A program made the position numbers and the translations under genes. Shown in pieces: positions 55,501-62,941 of a stretch of 64,000 nucleotides of DNA (positions within the stretch are counted from its first letter, which is position 1; the number at the start of each line of letters is the position of its first letter). The DNA lies in contig NW_022145609.1 in the NCBI RefSeq assembly GCF_000002235.5, positions 11,624,328 to 11,688,327 of the forward strand, read 5' to 3'. The DNA comes from Strongylocentrotus purpuratus. Lineage: Eukaryota; Echinodermata; Echinoidea; Camarodonta; Strongylocentrotidae. The notes beneath the pieces were generated by a model. The model did no database searches, was not told where the DNA came from, and worked only from the letters and a program-made list of their open reading frames with translations.

Positions 55501-58500
55501 AACGTACCACAGCTGCCACCCAACCTTTCATCGTCATGCACGGAGGGACAGAATGTTGCATACAATACAACATGTGAATTTTCCTGCAACACTGGGTACG
55601 ACCTTATTGGGATGTCATCTCTAGATTGCCTTGCCAACAGAACCTTCTCTGATGATATTCCAACATGTCAAAGTAAGATCATTCATTTGTCGATATAAGA
55701 TTTTACAATGTAAATCTATTAATTGATACATGTAATCATTCTGTTGTGTGATGCTCAAAGTGAATTACCATGCAATAAGTGAGTTTCACGAATATGAAAT
55801 GTACCGTTCTGCTTCATATTTACAGTTGTAGTCTGTCCGCTACTAGAAAATTAATCTGTTCAGGTGAAGTGTCTTCGGGGTTTGCAATCACATGGATTGC
55901 GAGGAACAATACAGATACAATATCTTGTGTAATAATGACTTAAGTGCCTTGACGGGAATAGAATCCACGACCTTCGCATCTACAGTAAAGTGTTCGAACA
56001 ACTCAAAATTATAGACTTTCACTAAAAGCAACGAGAGGCAAAATCAGTATCCTTTTGAAATGTGTGAATATCACATTTCAAAGTTATGCAATTCAAACAT
56101 AATTTGTACACGAAGACAAGCGGGAATTGTCCTTGAGTTAATTTCTGGAAAAACTTTGCAATCGTTTTCTATGTATTGTAACCGGGCAATGTGTACGCAT
56201 GTTTCATTATTATTTTCTTGTCTCGGCAGTTGTTACGTGTAACATCCCAGCTTTTCCGGCAAACCTCACCATGGATAACACACAATGCGGTACAGAGATG
56301 ATGATAGACTACAACACATCGTGCATGTATGAATGTCAGCCCGGATATGAACTCGTTGGTAACTCGTTTGTCATCTGTCAGGCTAGTGGGGTGCTGTCCG
56401 CCGAGCTACCAACTTGTGAAGGCATGTCAATCTGACAATTCTTTTCAGAAAACTAACACGAATAACTTGAAACATTTATGAGTTCTAGTAACTTAGTCCA
56501 GGACTGACTATGATAGTGCTAAATGTTTGTTTTTATCTTGAAAGTTTGCAGCAAAAAGCTGATTACTTTTTGAAAGTTCGCTTTAATTTATGGATTGACT
56601 AACCAAAATGTAATATGACTTGGACAACTTTTCTTGAGTCAGATTGTGCATTTGCATGGATCTCAATACTTGAAATGCACCTTAGCTTGTAGAGATCATG
56701 GGAAAGAAGAAGACCAAGACTCAATGGCATTACATTGGTACAAGCGAATCCCTCGAACGAAACCTAAACATCTTTATTATCTTTTCTTTAACAGTTGTAT
56801 CCTGCTACATACCCGAGCTTCTACCACGTCTATCTCCTATGACGTCACAATGCGATGCAGGACTATCCATCAATTACAGAGAAAGGTGTTCATATTCATG
56901 TGATGTGGGATATAGTCTTGTTGGATCTGCATCAGTAACATGTCTGGCAAACATGTCTCTCTCTGATTTGTTGCCTTCATGTGAAGGTAAAAAACTTTTT
57001 TTCAATTTTTCAAATGAGGGTAGAGTTTGGTTGAAGACTTAAATTTGTATTTTCTTTTCTCAATGAATAATTGTTGGAGACATCTGAAGGATTCATGGTC
57101 AAAAATCATTTGCTGAGTTGGGTTGTTTGTCCTAATATGTAAAGAGAATGCTTACACAGTAACACAACAACCTGTCTAATGCCCCTGGTAAATACAAGTT
57201 TAGCGATTTAATATATATTTTAAAGGAAGACTAATTTGTGTAACACAATTTAGGGTGGGCTTGTCTATTATGACGAATATAACTGTCTGATTTTCGAGAA
57301 TAAAACCTGTATCAGGTTCTTCGAATGATCTCTTTCCAAACGGCCGATTCTGTTATAATCATTGTGCACAACCATACCTTATAAATGCTCTTCTCCTCAC
57401 TCGGTAAACTTTAACCATGTATTTTTTTCATCAATTAGTTTACGTGCTATTATTGTTATCAAAATTTATGTGCAGTTGAGACCTGTAACGTACCACAGCT
57501 GCCCCCCAACCTTTCATCTTCATGCACGGAGGGACAGAATGTGGCATACGATACAACATGTTCATTTTCCTGCAACATTGGGTATGACCTTATTGGGATG
57601 TCATCTCTAAACTGCCTTGCCAACAGAACCTTCTCTGATGATATTCCACATGTCAAAGTAAGACCATTCATTTTCAATGTTAGATTTTACAATGTAGATC
57701 TATTAAGTGATACATGTAATCATTCTGTGTGTGATGCTCGAAGTTAATTCTCGTAATAAAAATAATAAAAACAATATTTATAAAGCGCAACATATCCATC
57801 TCTAGAGATGCTCAAGGCGCATACATATAATTTAAATTAATATTCAACATACTTAATATTAAAGAAATATTAAATGTTAACTTACATTAGATCACACAAC
57901 TTTATGGTGCCATGGTACATACAACGTGGCATAGTGTGATTATTCGCTTTGCATGTATTGTATGGAAAGAACATTGAAATTTAACAATATGCATTGAGCA
58001 TCAGGTGAGTATTAAGCCCAGTTTTGAAAGTAGAAAGAGTGTTGGTCGTCTGAATAGAGAAAGGTAACTTATTCCACAAAGAAGGAGTTGCTGATGCAAA
58101 TGCTCTATCCCACCCAATTTCTTTTGGTACGTATTTCGTTAAGCCTAATATTGTGATGCGATGAACGTAAACCAGAACGAATATGAAATGTACCGTTCTG
58201 CTTCATATTTTCAGTTGTAGTTTGTCCGCTACCAGAAGTCTGTTCACGTGAAGTGTCTTCGGGGTATGCAAACACATGGATTGCGAGGAACAATACAGAT
58301 AAAATATCTTGTGTAATGACTGAAGTGCCTTGCCAGGGATAGAACCCACGACCTTCGCATCTACAGTAAAGTGTTCGAACAACTCAAAATTATAGACTTT
58401 CACTAAAAGCAACGAGAGGCAAAATAAAAAGCCTTTTGAAATGTGTGAATATCACATTTCAATGTACAGTTATGCAATTCAAACATAATTTCTACACGAA

Positions 58501-61500
58501 TACAAGCGGGAATTGTCCTTGAGTTAATTTTTGGAAAAACTTTGCAATCGTTTCCTTTGTATTGTAACCGGGCAATGTGTACGCATGTTTCATTACTATT
58601 TTCTTGTCTCGGCAGTTGTTACGTGTAACATTCCAGCTTTTCCGGCAAACCTCACCACGGATAACACACAATGCGGTACAGAGATGACGATAGACTACAA
58701 CACATCGTGCATGTATGAATGTCAGCCCGGATATGACCTCCTTGGTAACTCGTCTGTCATCTGTCAGGCTAGTGGGGTGCTGTCCGCCGAGCTACCAACT
58801 TGTGAAGGCATGTCCATCTGACAATTCTTATCAGAAAATTCACACGAATAACTTGAAACATCTTTTAGTTCGTGTTACAAAGTCCAGGACTGACTGTGAT
58901 AGTTCTAAATGTTAAAACAAAAATCCTGTGTGCAATGTATATGTCTCTATGTTATTGCTTGAACTTTGTGTAGGAAATCTTCAGGAAAAAACTATAATTA
59001 TTTGGATTTCGTATATTCTCAAGATGATCATTTCGTATATAAACGCACCCAATGTGTTACATAATAGTTTTCTCAGCGAAATGATTACAATTTGTTGACT
59101 TATTAGATCGAGACGCTGAACATCTGTGATCTAATAAGTTATTCCAATGATTTGTATAGCAAGCCAGAGATTGACAGAGCTAGGTTCGGGTGGAGGCTTC
59201 ATCGAATCGTGTTTTAGTGTCAAAGTAGTGTCAGCATGCAGACTAGCGTATGAACACATTTGCCCCTCTCGACCCAGGTGTAATGATGGCACTGTTAACA
59301 TTGATGAGGCTAACCTCGTTAAAAAATTATATTATACCCGTAAACTGAATTTTCATTAATGTGTATCATATCTCCCTGTATACTTCCAGTTATTGACATA
59401 TGTCAAAGGTTCACACCCTGCCCAAGGGTCTCAACCTGTAATGGGGGTATCAATAGCTACGACTGTGTGTGTAACGCTGGATACACACCCGTTAAGGATG
59501 ACAGGACTCCATTTACCTGTGTGAACATCGACGAATGTGCCGGGTCACCCCAAGTGTGTGACAGTAACGCATTGTGCAACGATCTAAGTGGCAGGTACTT
59601 GTGCACCTGTATGGAGGGATTCACCGGCACCGGGACCTCTTGCACAGGTATAGTACTTACACAAAGTACTGTACTTGTGCCATAAATATTTTGGACCAGA
59701 CCACTGTCATGAATGAGCTTTCAAGAGTGACAAATATGATATATTTCTGTTTCAGGAAGAAAAAATGTAGTTAGTTTTTATAGTGAAAATAAATTGATTA
59801 ATATGGTGGTATCAATATTCAAAATATGCACTTTGACGCTTTATATCGTAATTTCCCATTCACATATAGTCCATTCTCTTCAGGAATAGGATATGTATTT
59901 CTTTATTAAGCCCCCCTCCAAACTAAAAATAATGAAAAATAAACAAATCAAACAAAAATAGGACTTTCAGAATTAATAGGAACTGGTAAAAGTTTGTCGA
60001 TTATTTGTATGTCAGCTTAAATAAGTATCGCAGAAGAAATGTCCCCTGAATCGGGTTTCTATATATTATTGGAAATATAACAAGAGAGCGTTGACAAATT
60101 TAGTCAAGATTGTGTTGTGTATTCCCATATAAGCCGTACCCATTTCTATATGAAGTGCATGTGATCTCCACAGAGAGTGTAAATTTTGTATCATTTTGAT
60201 GATTCCAGAAACTCACATACAACCTTTTCTGAATCTTTAACAAGCGATCACATGTCTTAAGTAACTCAACTTTATCTTTGAATGTCACGGTTTAACTTCA
60301 CCCACAGCCACTGAACCTTGTGCTCTGTCACCTTGTCTAAATGGAGGCACTTGTACGACTAGCGACGATGGAGCATCGTATGTTTGCACGTGTGCAGAAT
60401 CATACACTGATGTTCATTGTAACACTCAAATGAGGGAGGAAGGTAAGATAGATGTGGGTATGTGCGTATGTGAGTGGGTGTGTGTATATGTGTGGGTGCG
60501 TGTGCGCATGTGTATATATACATTGCGTTCCCCAGAAAAACCATACCTCAAAGCAAAGGGGAATTGTGAGAAAAACTATGATCTATATTAAAAATTGTTT
60601 ATTGCTCTTCATAAAGTAGAAGTAATATGCTTCCAAATTATACTATGATTGCGATAAATCATAGCTGCTTCAATGAGCAACATTTTTTAAAATAAAAATG
60701 GCATGTCAATATCCATTCTGTTCCATAATTATATCCACATATATCAGTATATTTAACATGGTTCAACCAAACGGTAAAGGCATCCGCACGTATCTCGTTA
60801 TATCTTTAATCATTTTGATGATTCCAGAAAATCACAATATAAACTTTTAAACTGTCATCATGTGCTATATCATAAATCTTTCCGAATCTTTCTCAAGCAA
60901 GCAATCAGATGGCTCCAACAGCTCCAGTTGCTAAGAAAGGCTCCAAGAAGCCTTTGGGCACGATGTCTTTGGGCATGATGGTAACCCTCTTGGCGTGGAG
61001 TACTTAGAATAATTTTCAGCCCCTGGTCATCTTCAGCTTTTATTGTAAAGAAAAAATAGTCCAAGCAAAATACATATGTATGTTTGTGTGTGTGTATTTA
61101 ATGTTGTGAGCGTGTATGTGAGAGTGTGTGGGTGTATATAGAATGTTTCACATGTATGTATGTGTATGCATACTTTGATTCATATTTATATTAATATGAC
61201 ACCGGATTTAGTCTTGACAAATTATCGAAATGGTTCAGTGAATCAAGACCATGCACACCTCATAAATTTGTATCGCATACTTTTGAATAAACATTATTTC
61301 TCTCAAACCACATCTACTCGTCATTACGAAATATTTCATGATACATACAAAATACATTTTTTTTTAATATGAATACTTTCGAATAAACAATACTTCTCGT
61401 GAACCCTATCTACCCATCATAGGGGAATATTCTATGATACATGCAAACACTTTTAAAATCTTTATATCAAATACTTTCGATACTTTTGAATAACCAATAC

Positions 61501-62941
61501 TTCTGTAGAATCCTATCATGGAATACTTTATGATGCATAAGAAATATAGTATTGTTTAATATATATATATATATATAATGATTAAATCACATTTTTAGGA
61601 CCTCTTGCGGTTTTCACGAACCCGTTGTCTCAGATGGTAGATGTAGAGAAGCGGGTCACCTTTTCCTGTTCCATCCACAACGCGCGAAGGTACATGTGGT
61701 ACAAGGACAGTGTCCCCATCTTGGGCAGTGAGAACAGGTCCCCGTTAGTTATCAGTCCAGCTCTGGCCGAGGAACAGGGATACTATTATTGCACTGCTGT
61801 CGGGGAGGACGGCAAAACTTTGACCACAAAACAAGCTTTGTTGACAGTCAATGGTTAGTTTGGAGTCTGTAGTTGGCGATTATGTTTGAAGAACCTAGTG
61901 CGATCTTTAACTCTCCTAGTCTTATCTCCTACTCATATCTTTATCATACTTGATATTTTGGACCGCACGTCCGCCGCGGCAAATGTGACCTAGGCATAAC
62001 TTTAAAAAATTAATTCGATGGGGGTAATGTAACTATATTTATCTTTTATATCAAAGTCAGTGCACTTCTTTAGATGCCCCATGTGTCAATCGTTTATGTA
62101 ATACTCTATGTTTAGTTTAACATGTTGCCTAATTTATATAATACACTGTAGTTAATTATTAAAAGGTTTCTATTGCTTTTTTAAAAATTCGTTATGAATT
62201 TTGTTTCACTTCCAGGTGTTGATAACTATGTAGTAATGGCGTCATTCAACAAGACTTTCAACAGCAGTCTTTTGGATAGATCTTCCTTATACTTTCAGCA
62301 GCTCTCAAAGGAATTAACCAAGTTTGTGAGTATGAATATTAGATTATCTGATCTGCTGACTTATTAACATTCTAAACAATTATCTTTTGTCTAAAATATC
62401 TGAAAATTTAATTTATCATAAATTTCGATCATCTACAAACATTTATATGTCATTTATCTAAAAAGAAATCTCCATTTATTCATTATTTCATTCAGATACA
62501 ATACATATATCTATATCAAACATTTTATAGCCGTGCATTACCCCCTTACATCTCTGCTTTTTGGCTATTCACCTCTTACAGTGTACTTAACACTGTTTAG
62601 TGCATTCGTCCATACAAAATATTCCCGCAAGGAACCAAATTTGAATTCGATTCCTTTATATTCTAATCCAAGTTGCATAGATTAGGTTGGCTGGCACTCA
62701 AATGATATTCTGTGTTGCTTTCAGATCCTGACACCTCTCCAGAATAATTTTGAAGCCACCGTTGCAGTTGGAGTAAACATCTTCTCACCTGGAAGCGTGA
62801 ATGCACAATTCGGTGTCTATGTATATAATGGTTCAGTACCCGATGGTGAACAACTGTCCATCATCAGTTCTACAATTACAAGCCTTGCTGAGGGGAACCC
62901 TAACTTCCTGGACCCAGCCTCTGTTCAATCATTTAGTGCAG
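43213..62941 (+). CDS. Mosaic CUB-LDLa-CCP10-EGF3-Ig-SEA protein, partial gene model
   Basis: Joined exons: CUB 43213-43560; LDLa 44707-44805; CCP 51311-51502, 52851-53042, 53515-53697, 54261-54452, 54826-55017, 55490-55672, 56230-56421, 56795-56986, 57476-57657, 58616-58807; EGF 59390-59647 and 60308-60442; Ig 61599-61853; SEA 62216-62325 and 62725-62941. All but one of the introns are phase 1, so every junction is compatible, except that CCP-C3 has a one-base loss. All modules are extracellular types used in adhesion and receptor proteins. There is no signal peptide or membrane segment in the window. EGF/Ig/SEA order recalls adhesion GPCRs, but a secreted or single-pass protein is equally possible. 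That the CUB and LDLa exons belong to the same transcript as the CCP exons is inferred from strand, phase and order, with 6.5 kb and a LINE between them. Confidence 0.6.
44154..44594 (+). mobile_element. LINE 3'-end insertion, 441 bp
   Basis: Present here but absent from the same place in the other cassettes, where ACAAACATGTGACTAGAC is continuous. The insert ends with GAATAAAGAAGTG and an AAAT tail, as in CR1/L2-type LINEs; CAT occurs on both sides as a possible short target duplication. No coding part remains. Confidence 0.82.
44707..44805 (+). CDS. LDL-receptor class A exon, cassette 2
   Basis: A 99-base phase 1-1 exon, CTACCAG acceptor and GTAAGTC donor. Encodes LFDCSSSNMSVSPTVL and CDGIYHCDHFEDELAC. 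Of the six usual Cys it has C2, C4, C5 and C6; Met or Ser occupies the C3 region and C1 is not present. Since C1 pairs with C3, the loss is coherent. It follows the intact CUB exon. Confidence 0.75.
45228..45460. repeat. Polypurine tract, cassette 2
   Basis: About 230 bases almost entirely A and G, slightly longer than in the other two cassettes through extra GGAAAGAAGGGAAAAGAAAG units. Confidence 0.9.
45449..45835 (+). repeat. Conserved 'Z' segment, cassette 2
   Basis: Nearly identical to 29111-29505, ending at TTCTGTTTATTTT, where a foldback-element fragment begins instead of satellite. Confidence 0.75.
45836..46131. mobile_element. Right-half fragment of the foldback element
   Basis: Matches the right arm of 32519-33449 from CAGGATCAAAACCGTGTC onward and ends ACCAACAGTGTA. 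The left arm is missing, so it is a broken copy. Confidence 0.8.
46132..46694. other. Unique-looking AT-rich spacer
   Basis: No coding exon, repeat copy or RNA gene recognised. Confidence 0.55.
46695..46975 (-). repeat. Interspersed repeat, inverted copy of 35145-35410
   Basis: Reverse complement of the element described at 35145, again with a G-run at one end and GTGAGCAAGCGAA at the other, next to inverted satellite. Confidence 0.75.
46960..48565. repeat. Satellite array, inverted orientation, about 14 units
   Basis: Same 111-bp family on the opposite strand: GAATTCAGTTTC, CCCGCGCGAAGCGCGGAAG, TTTGACGTTTCATTAAATTA, GAGAAAG.AGACGATTCGTTG and CTCGACTCTTAATCC. Two neighbouring blocks near 48010-48225 and 48235-48460 are almost identical, suggesting a recent two-unit duplication. 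Confidence 0.92.
48575..48740 (-). repeat. Inverted fragment of the 'Z' segment
   Basis: Reverse complement of part of 45570-45760, including CTTGTCGGCCGACC and ACTTCTGCAT. It is cut by the tail of the minus-strand LINE. Confidence 0.85.
49116..49562 (-). pseudogene. LINE C-terminal domain fragment
   Basis: Frame with CNIVWGKCSNTLINKLYVLQ, QKRALRAITNSHPRTQSD and ARHLGLQLWNSL-type motifs, the usual C-terminal region of CR1/L2 elements. Confidence 0.82.
49814..50068 (-). pseudogene. LINE reverse transcriptase, catalytic fragment
   Basis: Has SVGVPQGSILGPLLFLLYI and TIFADDTTLFLKGKS; FADD is the active-site motif. It is separated from the upstream RT part by frame breaks. Confidence 0.85.
50188..50454 (-). 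pseudogene. LINE reverse transcriptase, N-terminal fragment
   Basis: Has YKGGEKNLSSNYRPISLLS and YNRQFGFRSGHSTALALL, followed by IAFSIFIDL where the first catalytic Asp lies. Sequence further 5' is missing. Confidence 0.85.
50516..51310 (+). other. Spacer before the first CCP exon
   Basis: Holds a T-run followed by a G-run at about 50608-50635 and no recognised exon. From about 51190 it begins to match the sequence preceding the other CCP-A exons. Confidence 0.6.
51311..51502 (+). CDS. CCP (Sushi) exon A1, six-cysteine selectin type, GC donor
   Basis: A 192-base phase 1-1 exon after CTCGGCAG. Encodes VVTCNIPAFPANLTTDNTQC, DYNASCMYECQPGYDIIGNS and VICQASGALSADLPTCEG. Six Cys with the C, GY and PTC pattern match the selectin kind of CCP. 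The usual Trp before the last Cys is Leu. The frame-consistent 3' boundary is GAAG followed by GCATGT, a GC donor. Confidence 0.86.
51573..52543. mobile_element. 971-bp foldback element with GTCGAC repeats
   Basis: Ends CTACGGAAGCGTTAAAGTGC and GCACTTTAACGCTTCCGTAG. The arms contain internal tandem units with AAGTCGACTTGGCAAGATAA, TTATGTCGCCATGACGACAT and AACTTTTTGTG. It is flanked by GTAA at 51569-51572 and 52544-52547. The paralogous intron in unit 2 has the empty site CTAGTAACATAGTCC, so GTAA is the duplicated target. No coding capacity. A 4-base duplication is uncommon. Confidence 0.9.
52851..53042 (+). CDS. CCP exon B1
   Basis: A 192-base phase 1-1 exon, TTCAACAG acceptor and GTAAAAAC donor. 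Encodes VVSCSIPELPPRLSPLTSQC, ESCSYSCDVGYSLVG and VTCLANMSLSDVLPSCEG. Six Cys; Leu replaces the usual Trp. Confidence 0.88.
53515..53697 (+). CDS. CCP exon C1
   Basis: A 183-base phase 1-1 exon, GTGCAG acceptor and GTAAGATC donor. Encodes VETCNVPQLPPNLSSSC, NTTCEFSCNIGYDLIG and LDCLANGTFSDDIPTCQ. Six Cys; Phe replaces the usual Trp. Confidence 0.88.
53935..54035 (-). repeat. tRNA-derived SINE head in the CCP unit
   Basis: On the minus strand it reads GTTTAAGCACTTGACTG (A-box region), GATGCGAAGGTCGTGG and GGTTCTATTCCCGTC (B-box region) at tRNA spacing. The same sequence sits in units 2 and 3 (about 55940-56010 and 58305-58388), so the insertion predates the CCP duplication. Not a functional tRNA. 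Confidence 0.7.
54261..54452 (+). CDS. CCP exon A2, GC donor
   Basis: Copy of A1, 192 bases, with the start reading TTGTAACGTG; no stop in frame. Ends GAAG before GCATGT as in A1. Confidence 0.85.
54826..55017 (+). CDS. CCP exon B2
   Basis: Copy of B1, 192 bases, with substitutions such as ELLTRLSPMTSQC and DFLPSCEG. Sites intact. Confidence 0.87.
55490..55672 (+). CDS. CCP exon C2
   Basis: Copy of C1, 183 bases; differs at SCNTGYD and LANRTFSDD. Sites intact. Confidence 0.87.
56230..56421 (+). CDS. CCP exon A3, GC donor
   Basis: Copy of A1, 192 bases, with PGYELVGNSFVIC and GVLSAELPTCEG. Ends GAAG before GCATGT. Confidence 0.86.
56795..56986 (+). CDS. CCP exon B3
   Basis: Copy of B1, 192 bases, with SCYIPELLPRL and INYRERCSYSC. 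Sites intact. Confidence 0.87.
57476..57657 (+). pseudogene. CCP exon C3 with one-base deletion
   Basis: Copy of C1 and C2, but 182 rather than 183 bases: GATATTCCACATGTC lacks one A present in GATATTCCAACATGTC. The last Cys is lost and the frame shifts into the next exon. Splice sites look intact. Because neighbours are phase 1, skipping it would restore the frame; otherwise the downstream EGF-Ig-SEA part could not be translated. A sequencing or assembly error is also possible. Confidence 0.82.
57756..58178 (-). mobile_element. LINE 3' fragment inserted between CCP units
   Basis: Minus strand encodes WDRAFASATPSLWNKLPFSI and TNTLSTFKTGLNTHLM, the usual end of CR1/L2-like ORF2, then a 3' UTR with AAGGCGCATACATATAA (plus strand) and an AT-rich tail. 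It is absent from the matching place in units 1 and 2. Confidence 0.82.
58616..58807 (+). CDS. CCP exon A4, GC donor
   Basis: Copy of A1, 192 bases, with PGYDLLGNSSVIC and GVLSAELPTCEG. Ends GAAG before GCATGT. No B or C exon follows; the next exon is EGF. Confidence 0.86.
59390..59647 (+). CDS. Two EGF domains in one exon, second calcium-binding
   Basis: A 258-base phase 1-1 exon, CTTCCAG acceptor and GTATAG donor. First domain: DICQRFTPCPRVSTCNGG, YDCVCNAGYTPV, ending CV. Second: NIDECAGSPQVCDSNALC, GRYLCTCMEGFTG, SCTG. NIDEC at the start plus the Tyr/Leu-Cys spacing is the calcium-binding EGF signature. Confidence 0.92.
59648..60307 (+). other. Intron, no feature
   Basis: 660 bases of AT-rich intron between EGF exons; nothing recognised. 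Confidence 0.75.
60308..60442 (+). CDS. EGF exon 3
   Basis: A 135-base phase 1-1 exon, CCCACAG acceptor and GTAAGATA donor. Encodes TEPCALSPCLNGGTCTTS, YVCTCAESYTDVHC and NTQMREEG. Classic EGF spacing with PCLNGGTC. Confidence 0.92.
60443..61598 (+). other. Intron with GT and AT microsatellites
   Basis: Holds TG-rich runs near 60455-60515 and 61083-61165 and an AT run at 61559-61577 close to the acceptor. No exon recognised. Confidence 0.75.
61599..61853 (+). CDS. Immunoglobulin domain exon
   Basis: A 255-base phase 1-1 exon. Encodes FTNPLSQMVDVEKRVTFSC, RRYMWYKDSVPILG, SPLVISPALAEEQGYYYC and ALLTVNG. The Cys-Trp-Cys core and the EEQGYYYC motif (usual D.G.Y.C) identify an I-type Ig fold. 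Confidence 0.93.
61854..62215 (+). other. Intron, no feature
   Basis: 362 bases between the Ig exon and the SEA exon; nothing recognised. Confidence 0.75.
62216..62325 (+). CDS. SEA domain, first exon
   Basis: A 110-base exon, CTTCCAG acceptor and GTGAGTAT donor, phase 1 to 0. Encodes VVMASFNKTFNSSLLDRSS and YFQQLSKELTKF, the first strand and helix of a SEA-type domain. Confidence 0.75.
62725..62941 (+). CDS. SEA domain, second exon
   Basis: A 217-base exon, TTTCAG acceptor and GTGAGC donor, phase 0 to 1. Encodes ILTPLQNNFEATVAVGVNIF, SPGSVNAQFGVYVYNGS and IISSTITSLAEGNPNFLDP. GSV at 62791-62799 sits where SEA domains self-cleave between Gly and Ser. The gene continues past the window. Confidence 0.75.

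Larger units (their letters stand above)
51190..58890 (+). repeat. Tandem array of an A-B-C CCP unit of about 2 kb
   Basis: Unit 1 about 51190-54120 (enlarged by a 971-bp transposon), unit 2 about 54120-56090, unit 3 about 56090-58490 (enlarged by a LINE fragment), and a partial unit 4 (exon A only) to about 58890. Introns match as closely as exons, pointing to recent duplication or gene conversion. Confidence 0.92.
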
